A stretch of 64,000 nucleotides of DNA from Dermatemys mawii. Taxonomy: Eukaryota > Chordata > Testudines > Dermatemydidae. Positions 36,757 to 47,600 of this stretch are shown piece after piece (within the stretch, counting starts at the first letter, position 1; every line of letters begins with the position of its first letter). The stretch is from assembly GCA_007922305.1 (NCBI GenBank), contig ML677373.1, positions 11,396,127-11,460,126 of the forward strand, written 5' to 3'. The translations under genes and the position numbers were made by a program. The notes beneath the pieces are model-generated. The model worked only from the letters and a program-made list of their open reading frames with translations, was not told where the DNA came from and did not search any database.

Positions 36757-37150
36757 ATAGCTTCCAGGGTCAGAAGGGACCATTCGTTTGACCTCCTGTA
36801 TGAGTTAAACCATAGAGCACCCCAAAATAATTCCTAGAGCATATATTTTAGAAAAACATCCAATCTTGATTTTAAAGTTGTCAGTGAAGGAGAATCCACA
36901 ACAACTCTTAACAAAAGCAATGAGGAGTCTGGTGGCACCTTTAAAGACTAACCGATGTTTTTGGGCATAAGCTTTAGTAGGTAAAAAACCCCACTTCTCC
37001 TTGAAGGCATATGCCCAAATAAATCTGTTAGCCTTTAAGGTGCCACCAGCCTCCTTGTTTTTCTGGATACAGACTAACACGGCTACCCCTCCGATACTTG
37101 GAACCTTTGGCAAGTTTTTTCCAATAGTTTTTTAACAGCACAGCATTTAT
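36757..37150 (-). mobile_element. CR1 LINE fragment interrupted by a Penelope-type insertion
   Basis: Antisense CR1 blocks on both sides of an insertion. Left of it are gggtcagaagggaccattcg, gacctcctgta, cccaaaataattcctagagc and aaaacatccaatcttgattt. Right of it is ctttggcaagttttttccaa. The break at about 36910-37100 is filled by a fold-back element, so the CR1 copy is older. The right-hand limit is uncertain. Confidence 0.75.
36911..37100. mobile_element. Fold-back Penelope-like insertion inside CR1
   Basis: Arm 1: agcaatgaggagtctggtgg, cacctttaaagactaacc, gggcataagctttagtaggt, to ccccacttctcc. Arm 2, inverted: gcatatgcccaaataaatct, ttaaggtgccaccagcctcc, and the terminus agactaacacggctacccct. 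The same two-arm inverted layout is seen at 33119-33304. It splits a CR1 copy; aactctt/aaccttt at the edges may be a degraded target duplication. Confidence 0.8.
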
Positions 37151-37340
37151 CAGTTTTTGTCTTGAGAGTAAGATGCTAATCAGTGTTTCTATCAATTTTT
37201 GTAGATTCGAGAACACTTGTCCAAAATGGCTGTAATGGTATTTTAACACATTTTCAGGAATGAAAATGCTGTACAGACAATAGTTAATGTGCCTTTGCAA
37301 CACCTCTGAAAACCACATTTGTATTCTCCTGTGTAACTAA

Positions 37341-37557
37341 GGCCAGGTCAATCTGTCAGGGATCAATTTATCGTGTCTAGAGGAGATGTGATAAATGGAT
37401 CCCCAAGCACTCTCCCATTGACTCCGGAACTCCACCTCCGTGAAAGATGCAGGTAGTGTCAACAGGAGAGCAACAGTAGCCAACTCAGCTATTTCCATAG
37501 CCGAAGTTGCATATCTTAGGTCGATCTCTTTTCCCCACCCCCAGTGTGGACCAGGGC
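37341..37557. mobile_element. PIF/Harbinger-like MITE (217 bp)
   Basis: The same family as 30291-30600: caatttatcgtgtctagag, gataaatggatccccaagca, ctctcccattgactcc, and the end agtgtggaccagggc. Flanks TAA (37338-37340) and TGA (37558-37560) are one change apart. Compared with the 30291 copy it has internal deletions. Confidence 0.75.
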
Positions 37558-38548
37558 TGAGATTGTGATCTCTCTAAAGTTGCATTGGATCATTGGCAGA
37601 ACTGGGGTTAGTTCAGAAGTATCTGTCTCTTACTACTGGGTTTAGTCCACCAAACCACAGTGCCTCATCCCTTCCCTGGCTCAGTTCAGTGAGTTCTGAT
37701 GCCCAAGGCTGTGTGTGAGCTATTGCTGAGCATGTAATGGTTGTTAGACTACTCCATTTGCTGCCACAGTCGCTTTGGAACTAATTTCTAACTCATTACC
37801 GTAAAATGCTTTGAGAAGCCTGGAGTTTGAAAGGTGATATATATGAACAAATCTTAGCCTCTGCTTTTAATGGTGTGTTCTGATACAAGAACGTTATGTG
37901 GCCTGGACAATGGGACTGCTGAGAGAAACAGAAGGCATAAACAATGTCTTGCGTATTGGAGCTGATGACTTAACATTTTTTTGCTGCAGGGCTAGAGAAT
38001 CTCTGCACTTGACTGGTTCTAAGGGGAGCATTTGCTGCGATGGGAAAGCACAGTAGCACAAATCATATCCCTAGCTGCACAAGACACTCTTGGCTAAATG
38101 GGATTACCACAGAGTTTTGGTGTGTCCTGTGTGATGCTTGACTGGTTAGATGAATAGTGTAGAACAAAGAGGAACTGCCCTGTATCACCACATCTCCTTC
38201 TCCACCAATAGAGAAATGTGGGTTGGGTGAGCCAGGAACTGAGTCAAGATTTGTGTCCTATTTCTGGTGTTGCAGCATAATTGATCTGCAGCAAAACTAT
38301 GGATAGATCACTTAATTGCCATGTTTCAGAGCTACGAAAAGGTTTTAATGCCTGCCTTGAAAGATGCTGAGACAGTTAATCCAGTGTTTATAAAAGCACT
38401 TTGCAAGTGTTTGCTGAAACACCCTATATTCCAGAAGCATGAAGTATTAACAGCTAAATAGACTATTTCACTTACTTTATTCTAGTTTTTCACCAAATGT
38501 TGTCTGAGGTCACTAAACTTGGTGTCTCTTCTTTTTCCCCTCTTCTAG

Positions 38549-38608
38549 CTGAAACTTGAGGATCGCTCGGTGGTCCCTCGGGATGTGGTCAGACACATGA
38601 GCTCAAAT
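38549..38608 (+). CDS. UBE2O: UBE2O exon 2
   Basis: A 60-bp, phase 0-0 exon encoding 20 residues that begin LKLEDRSVVPRDVVRHM. The acceptor is ctcttctag after a pyrimidine run and the donor is aat/gtaagt. This is the short linker between the N-terminal low-complexity exon and the first conserved substrate-binding region. The last three residues (SSN) differ from the mammalian form I recall (RST). It is isolated: more than 38.5 kb of intron precedes it in the window and 6 kb follows. Confidence 0.95.
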
Positions 38609-41600
38609 GTAAGTGCTGCTTTTAAAAGATCATGATATTTCTGCATGGATATCTAAAATGGGCCAAAACACCTACATTAGTCAAACACATCCAGAAAATA
38701 TCCAACAGCTTCATTTTTTAATGTATTAACAGATACAGTGTTATCCTTTGATAGCAAACTATGGTTAGAAATGCTGTATCATAGTGCATAACTGGAAGAG
38801 ATGGAGGTCTCTTGATTAGGTGAGGCTGATAATCTCACATAATTGAACAAAAAGCTTGTCTATCCTCTGATCTTTAAATTTAAAGGGTGAGTCTCCCTGT
38901 ACCCGTAATGGTGAAGCATCCCACATAGATCGTAAGAATGGCCATATTCAGTAAGACCAAAGATCCAGTTTTCTGTCCGAAGCAGTGGCTTCAGAAGGAA
39001 TGAACAGAACAGGGGAATTTATTGAGTGATCCATCCTCTGTCATCCAGTCCCAGCTTCTGGCAGTTGGAGATTTAAGGCTTGGGGTTGCGTGCCATCTTG
39101 GCTAATAGGCTTTTAACAGACCTATTCTTCATGAACTTATCTAATTTTTTTTTTTTTGAGCCCAGTTATACTCTTGGTCTTCACAACATCCCCTGGCAAC
39201 AAGTTCCATAGGGTGACTGTGCATTGTGTGAAGAAATACTTCCTTTTATTTGTTTTAAACTTACTCCCTATTAATCTCATCAGGTGACCCCTTAGTTCTT
39301 GTATTTATGTAAAGGGATAAATAATACTTCCTTATTCACTTTCTCCACACCATTTGTGATTTGATAGACCTCTATCAGATCCCTCCTTAGTCATTTCTTT
39401 TCTAAAATGAACAGTTCCAGGCCATATCTACTCTACACATTTACTTCCGTGTAGCTACATCATTCAGGGATGTGAAAAACCCAAACCCCTGAGCGATGTA
39501 GTTATATTGACTTTAACTCCCTGCGTAGACAGAGTTATAGAGCTCATTATAGAGTTTACGCCAGTACCGTAGTTCCACAGACTGGCTGAATCACTTCTCT
39601 AGGTACTGCAAGTGGGCCTAGCCAAATTAAAATTCATCCTGTGCCTGATACCTTTTTACAAGACTAGCAGAGTCCGCATTGGAGACGTATTACCATATCA
39701 CTCTTTTATGACCCCGGCATTTAGCATGCCTATATACATGCAAAATATTCTCTGCACTGTTCTCCACTGGAAGTAAAATTTCGTAGGGTCTGGTATAGCA
39801 ATTGCAATGGAAACGCTGAGTTTTGTGGTACAGTTATGCTTAACTTACCATGTTCCTGGATAGAAAGAAGCCTCTCTTGAGGAAGCTTTCAAAATAATCT
39901 CCAGTGAGTGCTCTTTGTCCATCTGACCCCAGAAAACAGGTATGAAAACTCCATGGACTCTTGAGGCAAGACGTAGCTAAAAGTGTCCAGCATAGCCAGT
40001 TCAGCAGAATGGAGCTGGTGCTTAAGCCGCAGATGACAAGCTTTCCTCTTCCCGGATGTGTTTTAGGTCCTACTTGCCATGTTGTAGACTGAGTGCTAAT
40101 GCTGTAAGAATCGAAGATGTGTGGATTTGATTGTATGAGGGGAATATCAAGGATGTTCAATATCCGTCCTCAGATGAGCCATATGATCTCTTTAGGAATT
40201 TAGCTTGCCTTGCAGTATTTTGCAGTTGCTTACTCCGGCCCTACTTATTCGGACTTGTATTTTCTCCCATCTTCCCCTCCAATGTCAGACTCGCTGATAG
40301 TGTGGTGAGAGCTGGCCACTAACTTTATCACAAGCGGTATGACCTGTATGGGTGATTAAGGCTACATTCCAGCACCTGGCAGTAAATGGGCACTGTTGCA
40401 TTTCATTTTTACTCTGAGGGACACTCGCTGACAAGTTTTCCTTTAGTTTACCCTCCGTTGCCTTTCTTTTACTATCTTCCTAGAAGCTTGAAGTGATTTC
40501 TTTCTACTGGTATTTCTCCAACCCCCTTCTTGGCAAATGTTTTCTGTCCTTTCACACTTTCCTTCCTGATTGGAGCTGAGGATAATGTGCTCTCTCTCTT
40601 ATTTCACGTGTGCGCTAATATGTGATGCCTTACTGTGCCAATACTGCTGTCTTGCATACTGTCACCTCAGGTGTAGATCTGAGCATTTAACTATCTGCCG
40701 TCGCTTGATTCTTTCCAATATATGACTGGTCTTATTTTTTCATTGGTGGCATGATGCGCTGTTAAGAAAAAATGCGACCCAACACAAACCATTTTCTTCT
40801 CTTCCTAGCCTTTCACACAGCTGTGTTTTGGATGGGACAGTGCATTGGACAAATGAGAGACTTCCCCATCCCATACTTGAGCATTTCACCGGCATGATAT
40901 GTGCTGTGGGAACAGCAGTGGACACACTCGAATGTGTTCATTGCAACAATGGGTGCTTGACTCATCTAACGCTCAGGACTCAGTTCAGCTCTGATTGATC
41001 GTGTGCTAAAGGGCACACTGCTGGATTTCCAGTTCTATCCAGTTCATCACAGGCTCACGAGAAATTTGATTTTGGAATGGAACAGTGAAATCTTAACTCT
41101 CCATTTTTCTGTGACCTTCCCCTTTATCTGGAATATAATAGAATAGAACAAGGCACAGTTCCACCTGACTGGGGCTGACCATGTGGAGGCGTGGGGGAAA
41201 TCTATAGTTAAAGCCCTTTATTATAGCATGAGACACATGCTGGCTTGGTCTCACTTTGAAAATGAATCACTGAGCTCCATTCTAACCTGATGGAATGAAT
41301 CAGCAGAAAAAGTTGCTGTCAGCAGGTTCCACTCCTCAAAGATTAGTGTCTCTGTAACAGTGCCTTAGTAGGTCACAACTGAAGATGCAACATTCAAGAC
41401 AAATTGCTGAGAAATAGGGCAAACAACCCAAAACTGGTGGTTACTCTTTTATAAGCTATACCAGACCAACCACAGAAGTAAACTCCTATTTCACCATACT
41501 GGCTAACAAGAAAACATAAAGGCAGTTTCCTCAGGCATTTCAGTTCTTGTATCACCACCAAAAACACTGGCTTCAGAGATGAGTGGTTCTTTACCACCAG

Positions 41601-44600
41601 TCTCATCAAAAATAGGCTCTTCTGATCCCAAAGGACCAGCCACACACCCAGGTCAATATGTAACTTAGATCTTATCTAAAAATTGCAATGGTGCCAATCC
41701 TTTAATATCTAAAGTCTAAAGGTTTAAAAGAAAGGTGAGAGTTGAAATTGGTTAAAGGAATCAATTACATACAGTAATGGCAAAGTTTTTGGTTCTGGCT
41801 AGTAGAAGTGATGGAATAAACTTCTGGCTTAAGTCAAGTCTCTGGAGTACATCCATAGCTTGGATGGGTCATTCAGTCCTTTGGTTGGAGCTTCAGTTTG
41901 TAGCAAAGTTCCTCCAGAGGTGAGGTAAGCAGGACTGAAGACAAAATGGAGGTGTTTCCAGGGCCCTTTTTTAGCTTTGGCTATGTGGCAGGCATCCCAT
42001 TGTTCTTACTGTGGAAAAATTACAGCAACAAGATGAAGTTTGGATCACATGGGCAAGTCCCATGGCCATGCATTTTGCCTAGTCACAACAGGAAATTCCA
42101 TTAAGTGTAGAGGGGCATCTCCCATGGTCCATTGTCCAGTTAAATGTTCTTGTGATGGGCCGCTCTATTTGAATAGTCCCTCCAAGATGTGCTGGCTAGC
42201 TATCTTGTTGGCGTTACCGCAGGAGCAAACATTTAAAATCCAAGTACAGAGCCAATACTTATAACTTCAAATACAAAAATGATACATATACAGACAGCAT
42301 AATCATAACCTTATCATAGATACCTCACGTGACAACCTTTGTACAATATTTGCTGCAAATATAGAACAGGGGTTGCAACAATGACCGATATGGTCATATT
42401 TGAATCAGATAACATCACAGTCTCATAGTAAAATAAGTTAAGAACATCCAAGTAAATGGAGGGGAGGGGCTGAGGAAGGGTGGCACAGTTGGGGTGTCCT
42501 GGGGTGTAACCCTGGTTGTTCTCCCAAAGTCACACTCTCTCCCGTGCAGCAACTTATAGCCCTGCTTCTGAGCGCCTGTCCAAGGGGAGGGACAAGCTGA
42601 ACTAAGCCATACAGTGATTTAAAATGAGATCCGTAGGTGACAGAATATGAAGGTTCCAAAATGGGCCACCTTAGTCTCTTATCTGCTAAAGCAAGGGGGC
42701 TTGCCCAGTTGGAGACTTGGTGTCTCATACCTTAGGCCAGCATGGACTGGGAGCGCTATTGGGGATGCATATTCACTTTGGGTTAGCAGGAGCTTCCTGC
42801 TGACTGACCTAAGAACCATCACTGACTCTGAAAGGAGGCTCCACCAGAGCGGGGCTTGAGAAGAGGGGAATGGAAAACTGGAGCAGGTAGGTATCATAGA
42901 GTGGGAATATGGCGGAACCTCCTGGCTATCCTTGGCTGGAAAAGTGTATGGAAAAATCCCAATTGAAAATATAAAGACAAATTGAACAACTTGTTTTGAA
43001 AACAGTTGTTTCTGTAATCTCTCTGCATCCAATGCAGCAGCAGCTTTTTGCCTCATCTCAGCAGAGCAGGGCAATAAGGTTGAGCCTACCTCTGTAACTA
43101 GCTCATCTCAGCTTAACAGCAGTCCTGTGCTATCTCTACGCTTCATCTGCTGATCCTCTCTCCTCTCAATAGCAGTGTTAGTCATGAGACCTCTGAAAAT
43201 AGGAAAGGAGTGGAGGCAGGGGACCAGGGCACATGACCAGACAGTGGCAAGCTTGCTGTATAATGCAGTGTCCCTGCTCTATACCACAGGGGCTTCCTTT
43301 CCTATTCAGTATTTTAATGTGATGTTCCTTGGAAAGCTTTGGTCAGTGAGTGGGAAATGGACATGCTGTGAGACAGACTAAACTTGCAGACAATTCTCTG
43401 AATTACTTGTTTCCATTAATAATAGACCTTGATGTTTGAGAAAAGGACAGCTACTGAAGCCAATGAGAGCAATGCCTTCTCCCTGCCATCCTTTAGTCAG
43501 GTTTTGTAATTGTCTATGGTCATTAACACATAAAACAATTGTGTCAGGAGGGCAGAGTAGCTTCCGAGTTGGACAGATGTTTGGGTTCATGTCTCTTCTT
43601 TGGAGGACTAAACCATAAGTATGTGAAACTTGTGCACTGGGGAAATGTGTGTGTTACTGTAGAACCCTTTCTAATGGCTCACATCTAGAGTTAGCTTTTT
43701 TTAGCTGAAGATTTGATCATTGGCCCCCACTAAAAAGTGAGCGAGGGTAGATACTTGTTGGTCCAATCAAAAAACATTAAGTTCTTTGGCTTGAAATCTT
43801 GTGACTTAATGCATTTGGCCCAGTGAAAGATGCCAAATTATCTGTTGCACTGGCTGCCAGCTGTAGGTGAAGAAAAATATATAAAGTGTGTTGAATAGGA
43901 AACTTTCAGAGTAAAAAGGCAGCAAACTGTTTTATACCCTCTTGGCATCTGGCACTCATGCTCTGCCCTCTGTTTGTTTACCTGTGGGAGGAAATCCCGT
44001 TGAATCGCAATGTTATGTTGAGCATGACTAGGGTGACCAGATAGCAAGTGTGAAAAATCGGGATGGATTGGGGGAGTGGGGGTAATAGGAGCGTATATAA
44101 GAAAAAGACTCAGAAATCGGGACTGTCCCTATAAAATCAGGACATCTAGTTACCCTAAGCATGACAATAACAGTACACCATTTATCTGGGAGCCAAGGTA
44201 CAGAGAACTCAAGTGCTAACTTGATGATCAAGCAGCAACTTCGCCATCTGAACTAGCTGTCTGCTTATACAAGCAGAGGCAGGAATTCAAAGCTTTCTGC
44301 AGCAACAGCCAGTTAAAATTATAACTGGGAAGAGAGGTTTTTTAACACCCCCCCCCACCCCACCCCCAATCCTTGACTTCAGACTGCTTTAAATTTCGGT
44401 GTGCAGTGGTCCCTCTACAAGAGGGTTATTTGGCGGGGGGGGGTGGGGGAGGGTGGGAAGCTTGCACTGTTTCTGCCTGTGCTGTCTGCTCTGAGGATAA
44501 ATAGAGGGTTTCACCCTCCAGGGCTGTCAGTTCTGCACCTTTCAGGTGCATGCAGTTGACATACAACTTGAGAATTTTCTCCAGTTACTGACCGTTCTCC

Positions 44601-47600
44601 CCACCACCCCCACCCCCTTTTTGCATTTTCAGGACAGCCAGTGTGGGACTGTAATTGATGTAAATATAGAGTGTGCTGTGAAGCTGGTAGGAACCAACTG
44701 TATCCTCTATCCTGTCAACAGCAAAGACCTACAGCATATCTGGGTGAGAATGCAGCTATGGACCTTCCCCTCTCCTCCCAGGCGAGCTAAGGGTTTGGCA
44801 CCTCACAGGGATGGTGACATACCCCAGGCAAGCAGTGCCCCTCACAAGATGGACACTTCAGTGTTTTGTTGTTCACCTGTGACTTGGCTTTATTTTAAAT
44901 CTACCAGAAATGCCCTTACTGCTGGAGGAAAGCGTAGCATCCAACCCCTTCCCTCTTGTGTTTCTGATCATACTGCTAGATCCCATAGAGTGAGAGGACT
45001 GCCAGTATTGAATGGTCTGAGACACTTCCATGTTGTGATTAGTGTATGTGATCACCTGACCCAGGCAATCCCATGACAATGGTACAGTCCTGAGCTGCAA
45101 TACCTAGTTACTATATCAACAGGTTCCAGGAATATTTAAAAGAGCAGGGGTTTTTTGGGTCCAGCTGAAGCAGACTGAGTCATAGCTAGTTTTCCCTGGT
45201 TCTGAGTGGGTGGGTGATTGCAGAACAATAAATTGAAGGCAAAGATTTTCCCTGTTCATTTCCTTCATTGAGTTGAGAAAATAGACGTGAAACAAGCGTC
45301 TTTCCCTCCTTTTCCCCACCCCTCCATAAATGGCTGTAGTGTGAAGCCTTTCTGAAGTGATGAGGAATGTTGCAACCATTCTGCAGAGAGATGCATTTGT
45401 GGGTGGCAGCTACAGGGAGATTTTCCTGCAAAAGGACATAAGCATCTCTTCTCTGGTTGGAATAACGTGCCCATGAAGGTGAAACTGTTCATACTCTGCA
45501 CCACTTTACCTAAGGTATGCAGGTGTTGAACAAGGTTTCCTTTGCACAGCTTTGGCCAGATAAATAATGTGCAAAGCAATTTACAGGTGGCGTAAGACTG
45601 ATACCTGCATTTTCTAGGTAATGGAAACTGCTTGGTCTCTTTCTTGGCTTTTTCTGAGGCCATAAACAGCAGAGAAAACAATCGTACCACTTTCTGCATG
45701 CAAAGCATGCACTTCTACAGTATATCTCAATTCCAACTTGCAGTAGCCCTGCTGTTTTAGTCCCGGGCTGTTCTGAGCAGAAGAGGTCGCTGGGCTGTCT
45801 TCATTGTGTGGTGTTTACATGAAATTTCAGGGAATTAGGTTTCATTTTACAGTTTGTTTTGTTTTTTCCTTAGCCATTTATGTACGGCGACTACATAGCC
45901 TTTGACTGTTGGCTAGGGAAGGTCTATGACTTAAAGAACCAAGTGATCCTGAAGCTCTCCAATGGAGCCAGGTACTTTTCTGAAACAAAACATCCCCTTT
46001 ACCTTCGGGCATGGTAACTGTAGTATCTTTAAAAGTACTCTTAAGCATTTGTGGCATCTCATTCGTGCAGCCATTACTCTGGTGACAGCAGGTCTTGTGC
46101 TCACATTATTTTCAGTCACAGGTGATAACACATTATGGGCAAGATGAGGTGTATACATATATATTGGCAGCACTGTTACCCCTTAGACGAAGCAAAGCTA
46201 ATCCCTGACCGTATGATTGGTCCAGAAATCATATCGTCCAGGAAAGGTTTGTGAGAGTGGCAGTTAGAAAAAACTCTTTTTAACCTGAGCACATTTTGAC
46301 ATTGAGTCTTTGAGACAACAAACAAGAAACCCCACAGCACCACTTTTGAGCCTCTTTTTTCAGAGGAAAAGCGAATTATTCTGGAGATATTACAGATGAT
46401 GTCATCCAGGGGTCGGCAACCTGCGGCACGCGTGCCAAAGGTGGTACACAAGCCAATTTTTAATGACCCGCTGCTGCCTGACGAGGTCCTGGCTGTCGGC
46501 CCCACTCAGACCGCTGCCAGCCTGGGTAAACCAGATCCCAGGCTGAGCAGAGCCTGCAGCTGAGATCCTGGCTGGCAGGAGCCAGCGACTGGAACCCCAG
46601 ACTGGCAGCGGGCTGAGCCGCTCAGCCTGCTGCCGGTCTGGGGTCCCGGCCGCTGGCTCCGCTCAGCCCGCTGCCAACCTGGGTGAATGGAACCCAGGCC
46701 GGCAGTGGGCTGAGTGGGGCTGGCAGCCGGGACCCCGGCTGGCAGCAGGCTGAGCTGCTCAGTCTCCTGCCAGTCTGGGATGCCAGCTGCCAGCCCTGGT
46801 CAGTGCACTGCCGGCCTGGGGTACTGGCAGCCGGCCTGGGGTACTGGCAGCCGGCCTGGGGCTCTGGTCCTGGCTTCAGCCCAGCGCTCTTCAGCCGCCT
46901 CCTGCTGTGGCCCACGTTGGAAAATTCAGCAAGGAAAAGGAAGGCCAAGGATAAACTGATAAGATCTGCATTTTAATTTTATTGTAAATGAAGCTTCTTA
47001 AATATTTTAAAAACCTTATTTACTTTCAATACAACAGTAATTTATATAATATAGAATTCTAGAGTGAGACCTTCTAAAAACATTAAGATGTATTACTGGC
47101 ATGCAAAACCTTAAATTACAGTGAACTTGGCACACCACTTCTGACAGGTTGTCGACCCATGACCCCGATGTGATCTGTAAAAAGCACCATCTTTTTCATA
47201 GCATCTTCCCGTCAGTGAATTATTGAAAAGAAAAGTATGCCCAGACCATCCGTTAGCTTTCCAGAGCTTGGGTTCCAGCACTGCTCTGAAACAGCGGAGT
47301 GTTCAGGTTACTAGTAGGCAAAAAACCTCCACCCAACAGCCCACTTCCCTCATAGATTTCATGTGCTCAGTTTTGCTTTTTAAAGTGGAGTAGTATTTAC
47401 CCAGCTCTTACCTAAAACTGGGGGACTCACAGGTGTTTCATAGAGTTTAAATCCAGAAAGGGACCTTTAGATAAAGTCTGACCTTCTGTGTAACACAAGT
47501 CATTAATTTTCACCCATATACCCTTATGTTAAACTCAGACTTGAGTTAAACATTCTAAACTGTGAGCCACAGGCAGAGGACAGGAGAAACCAAGATGCCA

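Larger units (their letters stand above)
1..38548 (+). other. UBE2O: UBE2O intron 1, distal part (>38.5 kb)
   Basis: No exon, CpG island or start-codon exon was found, so exon 1 and the promoter lie upstream of the window. Transposon fragments in it are listed separately. I recognise nothing in the intervals 1-730, 910-1760, 2080-2780, 3060-4590, 5890-7290, 7500-8260, 8350-9115, 9765-12380, 12665-13330, 14335-15080, 15180-17900, 21740-22920, 23065-24030, 24150-25915, 26000-27200, 28230-29000, 29190-30285, 31525-33115, 33305-34420, 34530-35170, 35230-36750 and 37560-38548. They hold AT-rich DNA, homopolymer runs (for example T-rich 11149-11172) and short ORFs without family similarity. Confidence 0.9.
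38609..44632 (+). other. UBE2O: UBE2O intron 2
   Basis: 6.0 kb. It carries a CR1 3' end (about 38929-39425), a small MITE-like stretch with TCTACTC...GCGTAGACAGAG ends (about 39420-39545), a Tc/mariner-type MITE at 44031-44155, and G/C-rich tracts just before exon 3. The block 41380-42430 looks like an old interspersed repeat (possibly LTR-derived) by composition, but I could not assign it. Nothing is recognisable in 39550-41380 or 42430-44020. Confidence 0.85.

Noticed and set aside
41380..42430. Possible old LTR-type sequence in intron 2
   Set aside because: Composition and a few phrases recall a reptile interspersed repeat, but no termini, target duplication or coding remnant could be shown.
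44546..45076. 176-codon open frame on the + strand
   Set aside because: Only 44633-44743 matches UBE2O (exon 3). The rest reads into both flanking introns past good splice sites and has no family similarity.
45265..45708. 147-codon antisense open frame in intron 3
   Set aside because: No motif, signal peptide or conserved pattern seen; the first methionines are arbitrary.
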